Counted from the stretch's first letter, positions 27,056 through 36,842 are shown. The stretch is 41,398 bases of DNA from Chromatiales bacterium (GCA_024640025.1 JAHEFT010000011.1:1-41398), one strand, 5' to 3'. Made by a program: numbers and translations. Notes: generated by a model not told the origin, from the letters alone.

Positions 27056-27481
27056 ATGAGGGTCAGGGTGTTGATTTTACGGGCTAGCCTGTTCCTTGCG
27101 GCGCCCGCTGTGTTCGCGGATGGCATACCGATTGAGCCGGGGCTATGGGAAATCACGTCAACCATGGCCCTGCCGGTGTTGTCTGAGCCGCGTGTTGCTT
27201 CGGTCACCGAATGCATGGAAAGGTCGGAAATCTCGATGGACGAAGTAACCGGAGAAGGAATGGATCCGGACTGTTCTTTCGACATCTCGCAGGTCGGCGA
27301 CAGTGCCATGAAATGGTCGTTTGACTGCCCTGTGAATGGGGGTAGTTCTCACGGTGAATGGGAGGCGGTTTCGGCTGGCGACAGCGTGACCGGAAAGGGG
27401 GTCATGACCATGACTTTCCAGAATCAAACCATGGAAATGACCATTGGGTGGGAAGGAAAGCGGGTGGGTGACTGTCCCTGA
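27056..27481 (+). CDS. Secreted DUF3617-like protein
   Basis: The 141-residue protein has a signal peptide with likely cleavage after AVFA near residue 21. The mature part matches the pattern of the DUF3617 family: GLWEITSTMALP near the start, a Cys in TECM, then CSF, a FDCP core and a Gly-rich C-terminus. Four cysteines in the mature part suggest disulfides in the periplasm. The function of the family is unknown. No Shine-Dalgarno sequence precedes the ATG, so the start is uncertain. It lies 30 bases after algC and converges with gshA 9 bases apart, with no visible terminator. Confidence 0.7.
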   Translation: MRVRVLILRASLFLAAPAVFADGIPIEPGLWEITSTMALPVLSEPRVASVTECMERSEISMDEVTGEGMDPDCSFDISQVGDSAMKWSFDCPVNGGSSHGEWEAVSAGDSVTGKGVMTMTFQNQTMEMTIGWEGKRVGDCP

Positions 27482-27490
27482 GTCTCGGTC

Positions 27491-28855
27491 TCAATAGGCG
27501 CAGCTCGTAAAAACGGGATCTACCGAGCCGTTCCACTCGCCGTGAAAAAGCTTCAGTTTGCGTTCGGCGGGTGTGACGCCGGTCCTCGCTACGTCCTGTA
27601 ATGTGCTGAGGAAACCAGTTTCGTTGTCGCCGGCGGCGGTTATCCGGTTACGGGCCATCAATCCTTCATTGGCGAGCTCAAGCACGTCCAGTGCGACGGA
27701 CTGCAGGGTCCGTCCGCCAACTTGCGCTTGCAGTCCAAGTTTCGGAACTTCTGCACGGAGCTTCAACCGCTCCTCCATGCTCCAGTGCCGGGCAATGTCC
27801 CAGGCCGCATCCAGTGAAGGCCGATGGTAAAGCAGGCCGGCCCACAGGGCTGGAAGGGCGCACAGCCTGGCCCATGGACCGCCGTCCGCTCCCCGCATTT
27901 CGAGGTAGCGTTTGAGCCGGACTTCCGGAAATGCAGTTGTCAGGTGATCTTCCCAGTCTTGCAGTGTTGGCAGTTCGCCAGGCAACGCCGGCAGCTTGCC
28001 CGCAAGAAAGTCCCGAAACGACTGGCCGGTGGCGTTGATGTACTTGCCGTCTCGGTAAACAAAATACATCGGAACGTCCAGCATGTAATCCGTGTACTTT
28101 TCAAAGCCCATGTCGCTGTCGAATACAAAAGGCAGCATGCCGGTGCGATCCGGGTCCGTGTCTTCCCATACGTGAGATCTATAGCTGAGGTAACCGTTGG
28201 GTTTGCCATCGGTGAATGGAGAATTGGCGAAAAGTGCCGTGGCCACGGGTTGCAACGCAAGCGACGTGCGGAACTTGTGCACCATGTCTGCTTCGGAAGC
28301 GAAGTCCAGGTTCACCTGGACCGTGCAGGTACGGGCCATCATGTCCTGTCCCAGGGTGCCCACCTTGTTCATGTACTCCCGCATGATGCGGTATCGCCCT
28401 TTTGGCATCCATTCCATGTCGGTCCGCGGCCATTTGGGCTGGAACCCCATCCCGAGAAAAGCGATGCCCATAGGCTCGCAAATCGACCGGACCTGTTTCA
28501 AATGGGTGTTCACTTCGGTGCAGGTCTGGTGGATGCTGTCGAGCAAGGCGCCCGACAATTCCAGCTGTCCGCCCGGTTCCAGCGTGATGGATGCTCCGGT
28601 ATCGTCAAGCAGGGCGATGGGCAAACCATCCTCCATGACGGGCCGCCAGTCGAAATCATCGGCGAGACGGGTCAGGATCGTCCGGATTCCACGTTCACCG
28701 GAATAGGCGAGGGGGCGCAGATCGTCCAGCGTATAACCAAATTTTTCATGTTCGGTGCCCAGTTTCCAATCCGATTCCGGTTTGCAGCCGCTTTCGAGAT
28801 AGGAAGACAGTTCGTTCGTAGTCTCTACCGTTTTGTGTTTCGCTGAGTCTGTCAA
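27491..28855 (-). CDS. gshA: Glutamate-cysteine ligase, plant/alphaproteobacterial type
   Basis: Catalyses the first step of glutathione synthesis, joining Glu and Cys with ATP. The 454-residue protein belongs to the plant-type (GCS2-like) ligases and not the E. coli type. Signatures include GTEHEKFGY near residue 33, [46 protein letters not shown] and [20 protein letters not shown]. The start is TTG at 28855, supported by TGGAG seven bases upstream; no ATG exists near the conserved N-terminus. It diverges from the oligopeptide transporter operon, which may share regulation. Confidence 0.95.
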   Translation of the reverse strand: MTDSAKHKTVETTNELSSYLESGCKPESDWKLGTEHEKFGYTLDDLRPLAYSGERGIRTILTRLADDFDWRPVMEDGLPIALLDDTGASITLEPGGQLELSGALLDSIHQTCTEVNTHLKQVRSICEPMGIAFLGMGFQPKWPRTDMEWMPKGRYRIMREYMNKVGTLGQDMMARTCTVQVNLDFASEADMVHKFRTSLALQPVATALFANSPFTDGKPNGYLSYRSHVWEDTDPDRTGMLPFVFDSDMGFEKYTDYMLDVPMYFVYRDGKYINATGQSFRDFLAGKLPALPGELPTLQDWEDHLTTAFPEVRLKRYLEMRGADGGPWARLCALPALWAGLLYHRPSLDAAWDIARHWSMEERLKLRAEVPKLGLQAQVGGRTLQSVALDVLELANEGLMARNRITAAGDNETGFLSTLQDVARTGVTPAERKLKLFHGEWNGSVDPVFTSCAY

Positions 28856-28875
28856 AGATATACTCCAGAATTACA

Positions 28876-28904
28876 TTGGAAAGCCCGGGCCGATTGCCTA
28901 GGAT
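28876..28904 (+). promoter_or_regulatory. Candidate sigma70 promoter of the opp operon
   Basis: TTGGAA at 28876-28881 and TAGGAT at 28899-28904 are 17 bases apart, each matching four of six consensus positions. Transcription would start near 28911, about 32 bases before the first binding-protein gene. It lies in the divergent gap with gshA. Confidence 0.4.
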
Positions 28905-28942
28905 ACACGCAGGAACACGGACGAAACAGACCAGGCCGTCAT

Positions 28943-30520
28943 ATGCAATTACACTCGATACGTTTATGTGCTTATGTTGTCGCTGCACTAACGATGGTGC
29001 TGTCGTGCCATGCCGCCGGTGCTGCTGAAATCCGGCGTGGCCTGGGCCCGGAACCTGACTCGCTGCACATCCACCAGGCCCAGGGGCTGGCAGCGGTCAA
29101 CCTGTTGCGGGATATGCGTGAGGGACTGATCACGTTCGATGCTGATGGTGAACTGGTTCCAGGACAGGCGGCGTCCTGGCAGGAACTGGATGGCGGAAAA
29201 CGATACCGGTTTCAATTGAGAGCCGAAGCACGCTGGTCCAATGGCGACCCGGTCATTGCCGAGGATTTTGTTTGGGCGTGGCGCCGCGCATTTACACCCG
29301 AAACGGCCGCAGCTACCGCGGGTCTGCTGAAAGATGTGAAGAATGCCGACAGGATTCTGAAGGGGGAAGTTTCCGTGGAAACACTGGGGATTGTCGCCGT
29401 CGAGCCTGGCGTGCTGGATATCCTGTTGAACGAACCAGCCCCCTGGATCCTGGAAATCCTGGCCCACCCGGTAAGTTTTCCGCTGCATCGCGAGGCGGTT
29501 GACGATCCGCTTACTGCCCCGGTGAACGGGGCGTACATGATCACGGAATGGACGCCGCGCGCCAGTATCCGTCTGGAGCGTAATCCCGCCTATCACGCCA
29601 CCGGAACCGTTCAGGCCGAAAAGATCGAATATTTTCCCATTGAAGAGCCCGCGGCAGAGCTGTCGCGCTACCGGGCCGGAGAGCTGGATATCACCGAAAC
29701 GATTCCTGCGGGACGTTTTTCCTGGCTGGAAGAAAATCTGCCGGGTGATTTGAGGGTCTATCCCTACCTCGGAACGTTCTGGCTGGGGTTCAATTTTCAT
29801 CACCCCGCCCTGGGGTTCTCCGGCGAATTGAGAACAGCGCTTTCCCTGGCCGTCAACCGGGAAATTCTGGTGAAGACGGTCCTTGGCGCCGGCGAACTGC
29901 CCGCGTGGAGCATCGTGCCGCCTGGTATCACCGGTTATCAACCTTCGATGATGGCCCCGTCGCTGATGAGCCAGGAAGAGCGCGAAGCAGAAGCGGTGCG
30001 CCTTTTCAAGCAGTCCGGCTTTGGCCGGCACGAGCCGCTGCTGCTTGAGTTGCGTTTCAACACTTCCAATGTTCACCGGCGCGTCGCGGTGGCCGTTTCC
30101 GCCATGTGGAAGCAGGTGCTCGGCGTGAACACCCAACTGGTTAATGAAGAGTGGAAGGTATTTGTCAATAACCGGAAAATGGGTGTCATCACCGAGGTGT
30201 TTCGCGGAGGTTGGATAGCGGACTACGCCGACCCGTCCAGCTTTCTGGACTTGTTCATGAGTGGCAGTGGCATGAACAACACGTTTTACCAGAATACCGA
30301 CTTCGATATGCTGATGAAGTCGGCCGCGCTCACCGGGGGAGCGACGAGGATGGATCTCCTGCGGCAGGCGGAAGCCCGGTTAATGAAAGACATGCCGGTC
30401 ATTCCGCTTTATTATTATGTTTCGCGCCACCTCGTCAGGCCGCGCATTACCGGTTTTAGGGAAAATGTAAGGGACGTGCATCTTTCCAGGTACCTGGGTG
30501 TGATATTGGAGAATCCTTGA
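28943..30520 (+). CDS. Oligopeptide ABC transporter substrate-binding protein (first copy)
   Basis: A periplasmic solute-binding protein of family 5 (OppA/DppA type) that captures peptides and delivers them to the permease. The 525-residue protein has an N-terminal signal; cleavage near AAGAA at residue 28 is likely, although VLSC at residues 19-22 could be a poor lipobox. Family hallmarks are PDSLHIHQAQG, LRDMREGLITFDADGELVPGQAASW, WSNGDPVIAEDFVWAWRRAF, VNGAYMITEW and FNTSNVHRRVAVAVSAMWKQVLGV. It overlaps the second binding-protein gene by four bases (TTGA). The peptide specificity cannot be told. Confidence 0.93.
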   Translation: MQLHSIRLCAYVVAALTMVLSCHAAGAAEIRRGLGPEPDSLHIHQAQGLAAVNLLRDMREGLITFDADGELVPGQAASWQELDGGKRYRFQLRAEARWSNGDPVIAEDFVWAWRRAFTPETAAATAGLLKDVKNADRILKGEVSVETLGIVAVEPGVLDILLNEPAPWILEILAHPVSFPLHREAVDDPLTAPVNGAYMITEWTPRASIRLERNPAYHATGTVQAEKIEYFPIEEPAAELSRYRAGELDITETIPAGRFSWLEENLPGDLRVYPYLGTFWLGFNFHHPALGFSGELRTALSLAVNREILVKTVLGAGELPAWSIVPPGITGYQPSMMAPSLMSQEEREAEAVRLFKQSGFGRHEPLLLELRFNTSNVHRRVAVAVSAMWKQVLGVNTQLVNEEWKVFVNNRKMGVITEVFRGGWIADYADPSSFLDLFMSGSGMNNTFYQNTDFDMLMKSAALTGGATRMDLLRQAEARLMKDMPVIPLYYYVSRHLVRPRITGFRENVRDVHLSRYLGVILENP

Positions 30521-32232
30521 CACCGACACTTCACATAAAACAATTGCTGGTTTGCAGCCTGCTGGGGCTGGTCGCCTGCAGCGACCAGGAAAGCGATTTC
30601 GGAAGGCCGCTGGAGCAGCGCTCACATCCCGTTGACCTTGTGCTGCTGGAAGACGGCCGGCCGGATCCTTCGGTTTTGGCCGCCGACCAGGTCGTCCGCC
30701 GCGGAAACGGCGAGGAGCCCGAAACCCTGGATCCGCATCATGCGCTGGGCGTGCCGGCCTCGCATATTTTGCGGGATCTCTTCGAAGGCCTGACTGCTGA
30801 GTCGCCCGACGGCGAGCTCATTCCCGGCGCAGCCTTGCGTTGGAATATTTCCCGCGATGCGAGGACCTATACTTTCTACCTTCGCCGGGACATGACCTGG
30901 TCGAATGGGGATCCACTGAACGCAGAGGATTTCGTCTATAGTTTGCAGCGCGCCCTGGATCCGGCAACCGCTTCCAGTGCAGCCAGGATCCTTCTGCCGA
31001 TCCAGAATGCCCGCGAAGTATTGGCTGGTGAGCTGCCGGTAGAGGAACTCGGATTTTCCCTGCTGGATGAGTTCACGATGCAAATCACCCTGACCGGGCC
31101 GACACCCTATTTTCTGGGACTTTTGGCCAGCCCTGTTGCTTACCCGGTGAACCGAAAGAACGTGGAGGAGTTTGGGGATCAATTCTCAAAAACCGGCAAC
31201 CTGGTCTCCAACGGAGCCTATGTGCTCAAGGAGTGGAAACCCAGGGTAAGTATTGAATTGGAAAAAGATCCGAATTTCCGTGAAGCCGGACAGGTATTGA
31301 TGGAACGGGTGTTCTACATTCCCAGCGAAGACGCCTCAACCGAGGTAAAGCAATTCCGTTCCGGAGAACTCGACTGGACTAATGAAGTGCCAAACAACCA
31401 GTTTAAATGGCTGCAAAAGCATTACCCGGATGAGCTGGTCACCAGCCCCTGGATGGGTTCCTATTTCCTGGGATTCAATCTCACCCAGGAGCCCTTCATT
31501 GATAACCCCTCCCTGAGAATGGCCCTGACCCTGGCCATCGACCGCCAGATCATCACTGACAAAGTGACGCAATTCGGAGAACAGCCTTCATTTGCACTGG
31601 TGCCGCCCGGAATAGATGGATATGTGCCTTTTTCACCTGAATATGCGGACTGGACCCAGGAAGAAAGGGACCACGAAGCGCTCAGGCTCTACGAGCAGGC
31701 CGGATACTCGGATGAAAACCCGTTGAGAATTGAGATACGCTTCAACACCAGCGATAACAACAAGAAAATAGCCCTGGCTATCGCATCGATGTGGAAGCAG
31801 GCACTGGGCGTAAACGTGACACTGGTCAACGAGGAATTCAGGGTTTTTCTGCAGAACCGGGAACAGAAAGTGATCACACAGGTGTTCAGGGCCGGCTGGA
31901 TCAGCGACTACAATGATCCCTACAGTTTTCTGGAACTGTTTCGCACAGGACATGGACGAAATGATTATGGATACAGCAACCCTTCGTTCGATGCCCTGCT
32001 CGACGAGGTCGGAACCGAACGGGTCAGGGCCAGGAGAGAACGTCTGATGTTCGAGGCCGAGCGGGTCCTGATGTCCGACCATGTGATCGTTCCCGTCTTC
32101 ACCTATGTCACGAAACGACTCGTTAATCCTCGCCTGAAGGGCTGGCAGAATAATGTGATGGACCATCATCCTTCCCGCTTTATGTTCATGCTGAAATCAC
32201 GTAACCCTGACATCCAGGGAGAGCAGCAATGA
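30517..32232 (+). CDS. Oligopeptide ABC transporter substrate-binding lipoprotein (second copy)
   Basis: A second family 5 solute-binding protein, 571 residues, clearly homologous to its upstream neighbour (LRDLFEGLTAESPDGELIPG, WSNGDPLNAEDFVYSLQRAL, VSNGAYVLKEW, FNTSDNNKKIALAIASMWKQ). It differs by a canonical lipobox LVAC with Cys21, and the next residue is Ser, which allows outer-membrane sorting. About 35 extra residues separate the lipid anchor from the folded domain. The start is TTG at 30517, overlapping the previous stop as TTGA, with TTGGAG five bases upstream. It overlaps oppB by ATGA. The two copies may bind different peptides. Confidence 0.93.
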   Translation: MTPTLHIKQLLVCSLLGLVACSDQESDFGRPLEQRSHPVDLVLLEDGRPDPSVLAADQVVRRGNGEEPETLDPHHALGVPASHILRDLFEGLTAESPDGELIPGAALRWNISRDARTYTFYLRRDMTWSNGDPLNAEDFVYSLQRALDPATASSAARILLPIQNAREVLAGELPVEELGFSLLDEFTMQITLTGPTPYFLGLLASPVAYPVNRKNVEEFGDQFSKTGNLVSNGAYVLKEWKPRVSIELEKDPNFREAGQVLMERVFYIPSEDASTEVKQFRSGELDWTNEVPNNQFKWLQKHYPDELVTSPWMGSYFLGFNLTQEPFIDNPSLRMALTLAIDRQIITDKVTQFGEQPSFALVPPGIDGYVPFSPEYADWTQEERDHEALRLYEQAGYSDENPLRIEIRFNTSDNNKKIALAIASMWKQALGVNVTLVNEEFRVFLQNREQKVITQVFRAGWISDYNDPYSFLELFRTGHGRNDYGYSNPSFDALLDEVGTERVRARRERLMFEAERVLMSDHVIVPVFTYVTKRLVNPRLKGWQNNVMDHHPSRFMFMLKSRNPDIQGEQQ

Positions 32233-33170
32233 GGCAGGAAGGCCTGCTGCGCCACGCAACCACGAGACTTCTGGGCCTGGTGCCGACGCTGCTGATCCTG
32301 ATCACGATCGCCTTTTTCCTGATTCGTATGGCGCCCGGCGGCCCTTTCGACGGCGAAAAAGTCCTGCCGCCGGAGATTCGTGCAAACCTCGATGCCAATT
32401 ACCATCTGGACGAACCTCTTCTGCAGCAATATTTTCGCTACCTGGGACAGATTATCACCGGGGATTTTGGTCCATCATTCCAGTATAAGGACTGGACCGT
32501 CAATGAATTGATCGCCCAGGGTTTTCCTGTTTCCGCCACCATTGGCGGCCTGGCCATGCTGCTTGCATTTGTTCTGGGAACCCTGATCGGAACGCTGGCG
32601 GCCCTGCGGCAGAATTCAGCGGTTGATTATTCCGTCATGGGGGTGGCCATGCTGGGCATCTCGATACCCAATTTCGTGGTCGCGCCGCTGTTGATCCTGG
32701 TAGTCGCGGTTTATGCGGGTTGGCTGCCGGCCGGCGGCTGGGATTGGTCGTGGCAGCGAATGGTGTTGCCGGTGATTACTCTGGCCTTACCGGTGATCGC
32801 GTACATAGCCCGCCTGACGAGAGGCAGTATGATCGAAGTTCTGCACAGCAATTACATCCGTACCGCGCGCGCCAAAGGGCTGCCGGAGCTTCTGGTCATC
32901 CGCAGGCACGCGCTCAAGCCAGCTATTCTCCCCGTCATCTCCTACATGGGTCCGGCAACAGCAGCGCTGATCACCGGTTCAGTCGTGATCGAACGTATTT
33001 ACTCCATCCCCGGTCTTGGGAGTTATTTTGTGCAGGGGGCATTGAACCGCGACTACACCCTGGTGATGGGTGTGGTGGTGTTCTATGGCGTGGTCATCGT
33101 CGTGCTGAACTTTATTGTCGATCTTTTGTACGCCTGGCTGAACCCCAGGATCCGCTACGACGTGACCTGA
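32229..33170 (+). CDS. oppB: Oligopeptide ABC transporter permease OppB
   Basis: One of the two inner-membrane permeases of the peptide importer. The 313-residue protein begins with a membrane helix (LLGLVPTLLILITIAFFLIR) and the family motif MAPGGPFDGE. It has about six membrane segments and the EAA loop RTARAKGLPELLVIRRHALKPA that docks onto the ATPases. The length matches E. coli OppB (306). The start ATG overlaps the upstream stop (ATGA), and the stop overlaps the oppC start (TGATG), so translation is coupled through the operon. Confidence 0.96.
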   Translation: MRQEGLLRHATTRLLGLVPTLLILITIAFFLIRMAPGGPFDGEKVLPPEIRANLDANYHLDEPLLQQYFRYLGQIITGDFGPSFQYKDWTVNELIAQGFPVSATIGGLAMLLAFVLGTLIGTLAALRQNSAVDYSVMGVAMLGISIPNFVVAPLLILVVAVYAGWLPAGGWDWSWQRMVLPVITLALPVIAYIARLTRGSMIEVLHSNYIRTARAKGLPELLVIRRHALKPAILPVISYMGPATAALITGSVVIERIYSIPGLGSYFVQGALNRDYTLVMGVVVFYGVVIVVLNFIVDLLYAWLNPRIRYDVT

Positions 33171-34102
33171 TGAACAGCGAAATTAAAACCAGCAACGAAG
33201 ATCTTTCGGTAAGTGATCCGTTTGCGGCGGCATTTGTCGAGGAGGACGTCCGTGGACGATCGCTGTGGGTCGACGCCTGGCACCGGCTGCGTAAAAACCG
33301 CGCTGCAGTGGTCAGCGGGGTCATCATGGCGTTCATGCTGCTGTTGGTCGTTTTCGGCCCGATGGTGTTGCCGTGGGAGGCCGATTTCACGGACTGGGAT
33401 AACACCTCCACACCGCCCAGCCTCGAAACCGCTCACTGGTTCGGGACTGATGCGGTAGGCAGGGATATCCTGGTCCGCACCCTGGAAGGGGGCAGAATCT
33501 CCCTGCTCGTCGGTCTTGTCGCCACGCTGGTCAGCCTGGTCATCGGTGTCACCTACGGGGCGGTAGCGGGCTATTACGGCGGCCTGACCGACCGGGTGAT
33601 GATGCGGATCGTGGATATCGTTTACGCCCTGCCGTTCATGTTTTTTGTCATTCTTCTCATGGTCGTATTCGGGCGTCACATAATCCTGATCTTCGTTGCC
33701 ATTGGAGCCGTTAATTGGCTGGATATGGCCAGGATCGTCCGCGGGCAAACCCTGAGCCTGAAGAACACAGAGTTTGTTGAAGCCGCCAGGGCTTGCGGAG
33801 TCACCCACAACTCGATTATCCGGCGCCACATTATTCCAAACCTGCTCGGCGTGGTCATTGTCTACGTGACCCTGACCATTCCCCAGGTGATCCTGGTAGA
33901 GTCTTTCCTCAGCTTTCTCGGGCTGGGGGTCCAGGAACCCATGAGCTCCTGGGGCGCGCTGGTCAATGACGGGGCGCAGGACATGGAATCGGCTCCCTGG
34001 ACACTGGTATTTCCCGCCACCTTCCTCACGGTTACCCTCTACTGTTTCAACTACATTGGTGATGGAATGCGCGACGCGCTCGATCCAAAGGACCACTTGT
34101 AA
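33170..34102 (+). CDS. oppC: Oligopeptide ABC transporter permease OppC
   Basis: The second permease. The 310-residue protein has a hydrophilic N-terminus of about 45 residues, the first membrane helix (VVSGVIMAFMLLLVVFGP), the conserved HWFGTDAVGRDILVRTLEGGR, and the EAA loop EAARACGVTHNSIIRRHIIPN, then FLSFLGLGVQEPMSSWG. The frame is open upstream to 32720 over oppB, but homology starts at MNSEIKTSNED, ATG 33170, which overlaps the oppB stop. It ends overlapping oppD (TAATG). Confidence 0.96.
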   Translation: MNSEIKTSNEDLSVSDPFAAAFVEEDVRGRSLWVDAWHRLRKNRAAVVSGVIMAFMLLLVVFGPMVLPWEADFTDWDNTSTPPSLETAHWFGTDAVGRDILVRTLEGGRISLLVGLVATLVSLVIGVTYGAVAGYYGGLTDRVMMRIVDIVYALPFMFFVILLMVVFGRHIILIFVAIGAVNWLDMARIVRGQTLSLKNTEFVEAARACGVTHNSIIRRHIIPNLLGVVIVYVTLTIPQVILVESFLSFLGLGVQEPMSSWGALVNDGAQDMESAPWTLVFPATFLTVTLYCFNYIGDGMRDALDPKDHL

Positions 34103-35106
34103 TGGCCTTGCTCCGGGTCTCCAACCTTGAGGTCGACTTTGATACGCCTGAAGGCCTCGTGAAGGCTGTAAACGGGATGAATTTCGAAGTGGCAGAAGGC
34201 GAAACGCTGGCCATTGTCGGAGAGTCGGGGTCGGGCAAGAGCCAGATGGTGTTGTCCTTCATGGGATTACTGGCGGAGAACGGCCATGCGAGAGGCGAAG
34301 CCTTGTTTCATGACAAAGACCTGCTGAAGATGAATCCCCGGGATTTGAACAGGATCCGCGGCAAACATATTGCGATGATTTTCCAGGATCCGATGACATC
34401 GTTGAATCCGTTTTTAACGATCGAAAAGCAAATGGCCGAAGTGGTGATGCATCACCAGGGCCTCGGCAGGGAAGAGGCCCGCTCGCACGCTGTTGAGATG
34501 CTACGCGCCGTCCGGATACCGGACCCGGAAGAGCGGATCAAGCAGTACCCACATGAGTATTCCGGCGGAATGAGGCAAAGGGTCATGATTGCCATCGGTT
34601 TGCTGTGTGAACCGGAATTGTTGATCGCGGATGAGCCCAGTACGGCACTGGATGTTACGGTTCAGGCGCAGATCATAGAACTGGTCAGTGAGCTCAGGAA
34701 ACAGACCCATATGGCGCTCATCCTGATCACTCACGACCTCGCAGCCGTTGCGGAAATCGCTGACCGGATCGTGGTTATGTATGCGGGCGAGGCAGTGGAG
34801 ACCGGAAGTGTCGATGATATCTTCTATCGCCCGCAGCACCCGTATACTCGCGGATTGTTGGCTTCAGTTCCGCGCCTGGACCGGGAGTCCGACGATGAAT
34901 TACAAGCCATCCCGGGCAATCCGCCGAACCTTCTGGATTTGCCCGTGGGGTGTCGGTTCAGGGACCGCTGCGTCGAAGCCGTGGAACAATGCCGACAACG
35001 GCCGCCCCTGTGGGTAACACAGGACGGGCGGTCCAGCCGCTGCGTTTTGCCTGTCGAGGGCGGTGAAATTCTCGAGGAACCGGCTGCTGTGGAGCAAACC
35101 GCATGA
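34102..35106 (+). CDS. oppD: Oligopeptide ABC transporter ATP-binding protein OppD
   Basis: A cytoplasmic ATPase subunit that powers peptide import. The 334-residue protein has Walker A GESGSGKSQ (residues 41-49), Q-loop FQDPMTSLNPF, ABC signature YSGGMRQRV, Walker B LLIADEPSTALDVT and switch ITHDLAAVAEIADRI. The C-terminal oligopeptide-specific segment has the family's cysteine-rich pattern (CRFRDRCVEAVEQC...RC). The start overlaps the oppC stop as TAATG, and the end overlaps oppF by ATGA. Confidence 0.97.
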   Translation: MALLRVSNLEVDFDTPEGLVKAVNGMNFEVAEGETLAIVGESGSGKSQMVLSFMGLLAENGHARGEALFHDKDLLKMNPRDLNRIRGKHIAMIFQDPMTSLNPFLTIEKQMAEVVMHHQGLGREEARSHAVEMLRAVRIPDPEERIKQYPHEYSGGMRQRVMIAIGLLCEPELLIADEPSTALDVTVQAQIIELVSELRKQTHMALILITHDLAAVAEIADRIVVMYAGEAVETGSVDDIFYRPQHPYTRGLLASVPRLDRESDDELQAIPGNPPNLLDLPVGCRFRDRCVEAVEQCRQRPPLWVTQDGRSSRCVLPVEGGEILEEPAAVEQTA

Positions 35107-36122
35107 GCAAACCCGTGCTGAGAGTGCAGGACCTTGCCGTGACGTTCAGCAGTTACACCGGCGGATTGTTGAATCGCCACGAGCGTCAGCTCAGGGCAGT
35201 GGACGGCATCAGCTTTGACCTGGACCCGGGTGAGACACTGGGTATCGTGGGCGAATCCGGCTCGGGTAAATCCACGCTGGCACGGGCGATACTTGGCCTG
35301 GTCAAGGTAAGCCGCGGCCGGGTGATGTGGCGGGGTGAAGAGCTGACCGGGCTGGATGAAGAGGCGCTGCGCCAGAAACGGAAGGAGATCCAGATTGTAT
35401 TTCAGGATCCGGTTGCTTCACTCAATCCCAGGATGACAGCGGGCGACATCATCGCAGAGCCACTATGGACGTTTTACCCGAACATGGAGCGCCTGCAGGT
35501 GGAAGAACGCACCCGCGGCATGATGAAAATGGTGGGCCTGCTGCCCAACCAGATCAACCGCTACCCGCACGAGTTTTCCGGTGGACAGTGTCAGCGCATC
35601 GGTATTGCACGCTCCCTGGTGCTTAATCCGAAGCTCCTGGTTTGTGATGAACCGGTCAGCGCCTTGGATGTATCAATCCAGGCGCAAATCATCAACCTGC
35701 TAAAGGACCTGCAGAAAAAACTCGGCCTGGCCCTGATCTTCATCGCGCACGATCTCTCGGTTGTCCGGCACATCAGTGATCGCGTGATGGTGATGTACAT
35801 GGGGCAGGCTATGGAGGTTGCAGAAAAAGCCAGTCTGTACCGCCGTCCCCTGCACCCTTACACCAATGCGCTAATGAAATCTGTGCCGGTGCCTGATCCA
35901 AAACTGGCTGCGGCGGCGCGCCAGGAGAGTTGGCTGAAGGGTGATATGCCCTCACCGTACCAACGTCCGAAAGGCTGCATATTTCATAACCGCTGCCCGC
36001 TCCGGGTGAAGCGTTGCGAAGCGGATGTGCCGGCATTGCGTCGTCTGGAAAACGGGGACTGGGTGGCTTGCCATCGGGCCGAGGAACTGGATCTTTCCAT
36101 TCAAGTTCCTGCTTCCGGCTAA
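35103..36122 (+). CDS. oppF: Oligopeptide ABC transporter ATP-binding protein OppF
   Basis: The partner ATPase. The 339-residue protein has Walker A GESGSGKSTLARA, Q-loop FQDPVASLNPRM, signature FSGGQCQRIGIARSL, Walker B LLVCDEPVSALDVS and switch IAHDLSVVRHISDRV. The C-terminal segment again carries clustered cysteines (CIFHNRCPLRVKRC). It is the last gene of the six-gene operon; the start overlaps oppD (ATGA). No clear terminator follows. Confidence 0.97.
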   Translation: MSKPVLRVQDLAVTFSSYTGGLLNRHERQLRAVDGISFDLDPGETLGIVGESGSGKSTLARAILGLVKVSRGRVMWRGEELTGLDEEALRQKRKEIQIVFQDPVASLNPRMTAGDIIAEPLWTFYPNMERLQVEERTRGMMKMVGLLPNQINRYPHEFSGGQCQRIGIARSLVLNPKLLVCDEPVSALDVSIQAQIINLLKDLQKKLGLALIFIAHDLSVVRHISDRVMVMYMGQAMEVAEKASLYRRPLHPYTNALMKSVPVPDPKLAAAARQESWLKGDMPSPYQRPKGCIFHNRCPLRVKRCEADVPALRRLENGDWVACHRAEELDLSIQVPASG

Positions 36123-36168
36123 TCCTGCCTTGGGTTAAGATGCCCGTTCATTTCCAGTGGATTACCCC

Positions 36169-36831
36169 ATGATCACACAGAAACTTTACCCCACCACCCG
36201 TATCATCCTGTTTACCCTGGCGCTGCCCCTGCTGTTTTCTGCCTGTGCCCAGACCAGGATTGTCGACAATTGGAAAACGGACAAACCTGTTGCTCACAAG
36301 CCTGACAAGGTAGCCGTAATCGCTGTTTTGCCCGACGCGCTGATGCGTGAATCGGTTGAAATAGACGCCGCGAAAATTCTTGTGAAAAAGGGCACGCCGG
36401 CCGTGCCTGCCAGCAACATTCCGGGGATGAGCGGCGGAATCCGGGGAGAAATCGATGTTGAAGTAGCGACCGGCCTGCTCCGGAAAGCCAATGTCGATGG
36501 CATAATCGTCATGTTCTATGCCGGGGGCGGAGAGTCCGATAAATACGTTCGTTCCGATTACTGGGTGGAGTACCTGGGCACCGGTATGGGGTACAGTTGG
36601 GGCCGGCCGTATTTCACCGGTTATACCGATGTGTACACGATCCGGCAAGGGGCCGGCTACGCGGATTTCAAGACAACGGCCTATGTTGAATCCAGCTATT
36701 ACGATGTGGAGACGGAGCAACCTGTCTGGCGCTTCGTTAGCTTTACCAAGGATGTCGAGCACACCGACACCGTGCGCAACATTTCTGAAGAAGCTGCCAG
36801 GGAAATGCGCTCCGCCGGGCTGACTAAATAG
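36169..36831 (+). CDS. Lipoprotein of unknown function
   Basis: The 220-residue protein has a lipoprotein signal with lipobox FSAC, Cys26, followed by Ala, which suggests the outer membrane. The mature part starts QTRIVDNWK and includes KPDKVAVIAVLPDALMRESVE, a Gly-rich loop, VDGIIVMFYAGGGESDKYVR, and a Tyr-rich stretch around WGRPYFTGYTDVYT. I do not recognise the family; the strand-turn pattern recalls small lipoproteins of the DUF4136 kind, without a firm match. ATG 36169 is chosen over an in-frame GTG at 36157; neither has a strong ribosome binding site. A TAAGAT at 36136-36141 could be its -10. It takes the place upstream of rsmG where mnmG is often found. Confidence 0.75.
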   Translation: MITQKLYPTTRIILFTLALPLLFSACAQTRIVDNWKTDKPVAHKPDKVAVIAVLPDALMRESVEIDAAKILVKKGTPAVPASNIPGMSGGIRGEIDVEVATGLLRKANVDGIIVMFYAGGGESDKYVRSDYWVEYLGTGMGYSWGRPYFTGYTDVYTIRQGAGYADFKTTAYVESSYYDVETEQPVWRFVSFTKDVEHTDTVRNISEEAAREMRSAGLTK

Positions 36832-36842
36832 CCAGTCGCGGA

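Noticed and set aside
27824-28846. 340-codon open frame on the plus strand opposite gshA
   Set aside because: It mirrors gshA codons, has no recognisable domain, and gshA is a clear family member.
28988-30136. 382-codon open frame on the minus strand opposite the first binding protein
   Set aside because: It is the antisense shadow of a strong family 5 binding protein, and its translation has no domain pattern.
32720-33169. N-terminal extension of the oppC reading frame over oppB
   Set aside because: The extension lies on conserved oppB sequence in another frame; OppC homology starts at the ATG at 33170, which overlaps the oppB stop.
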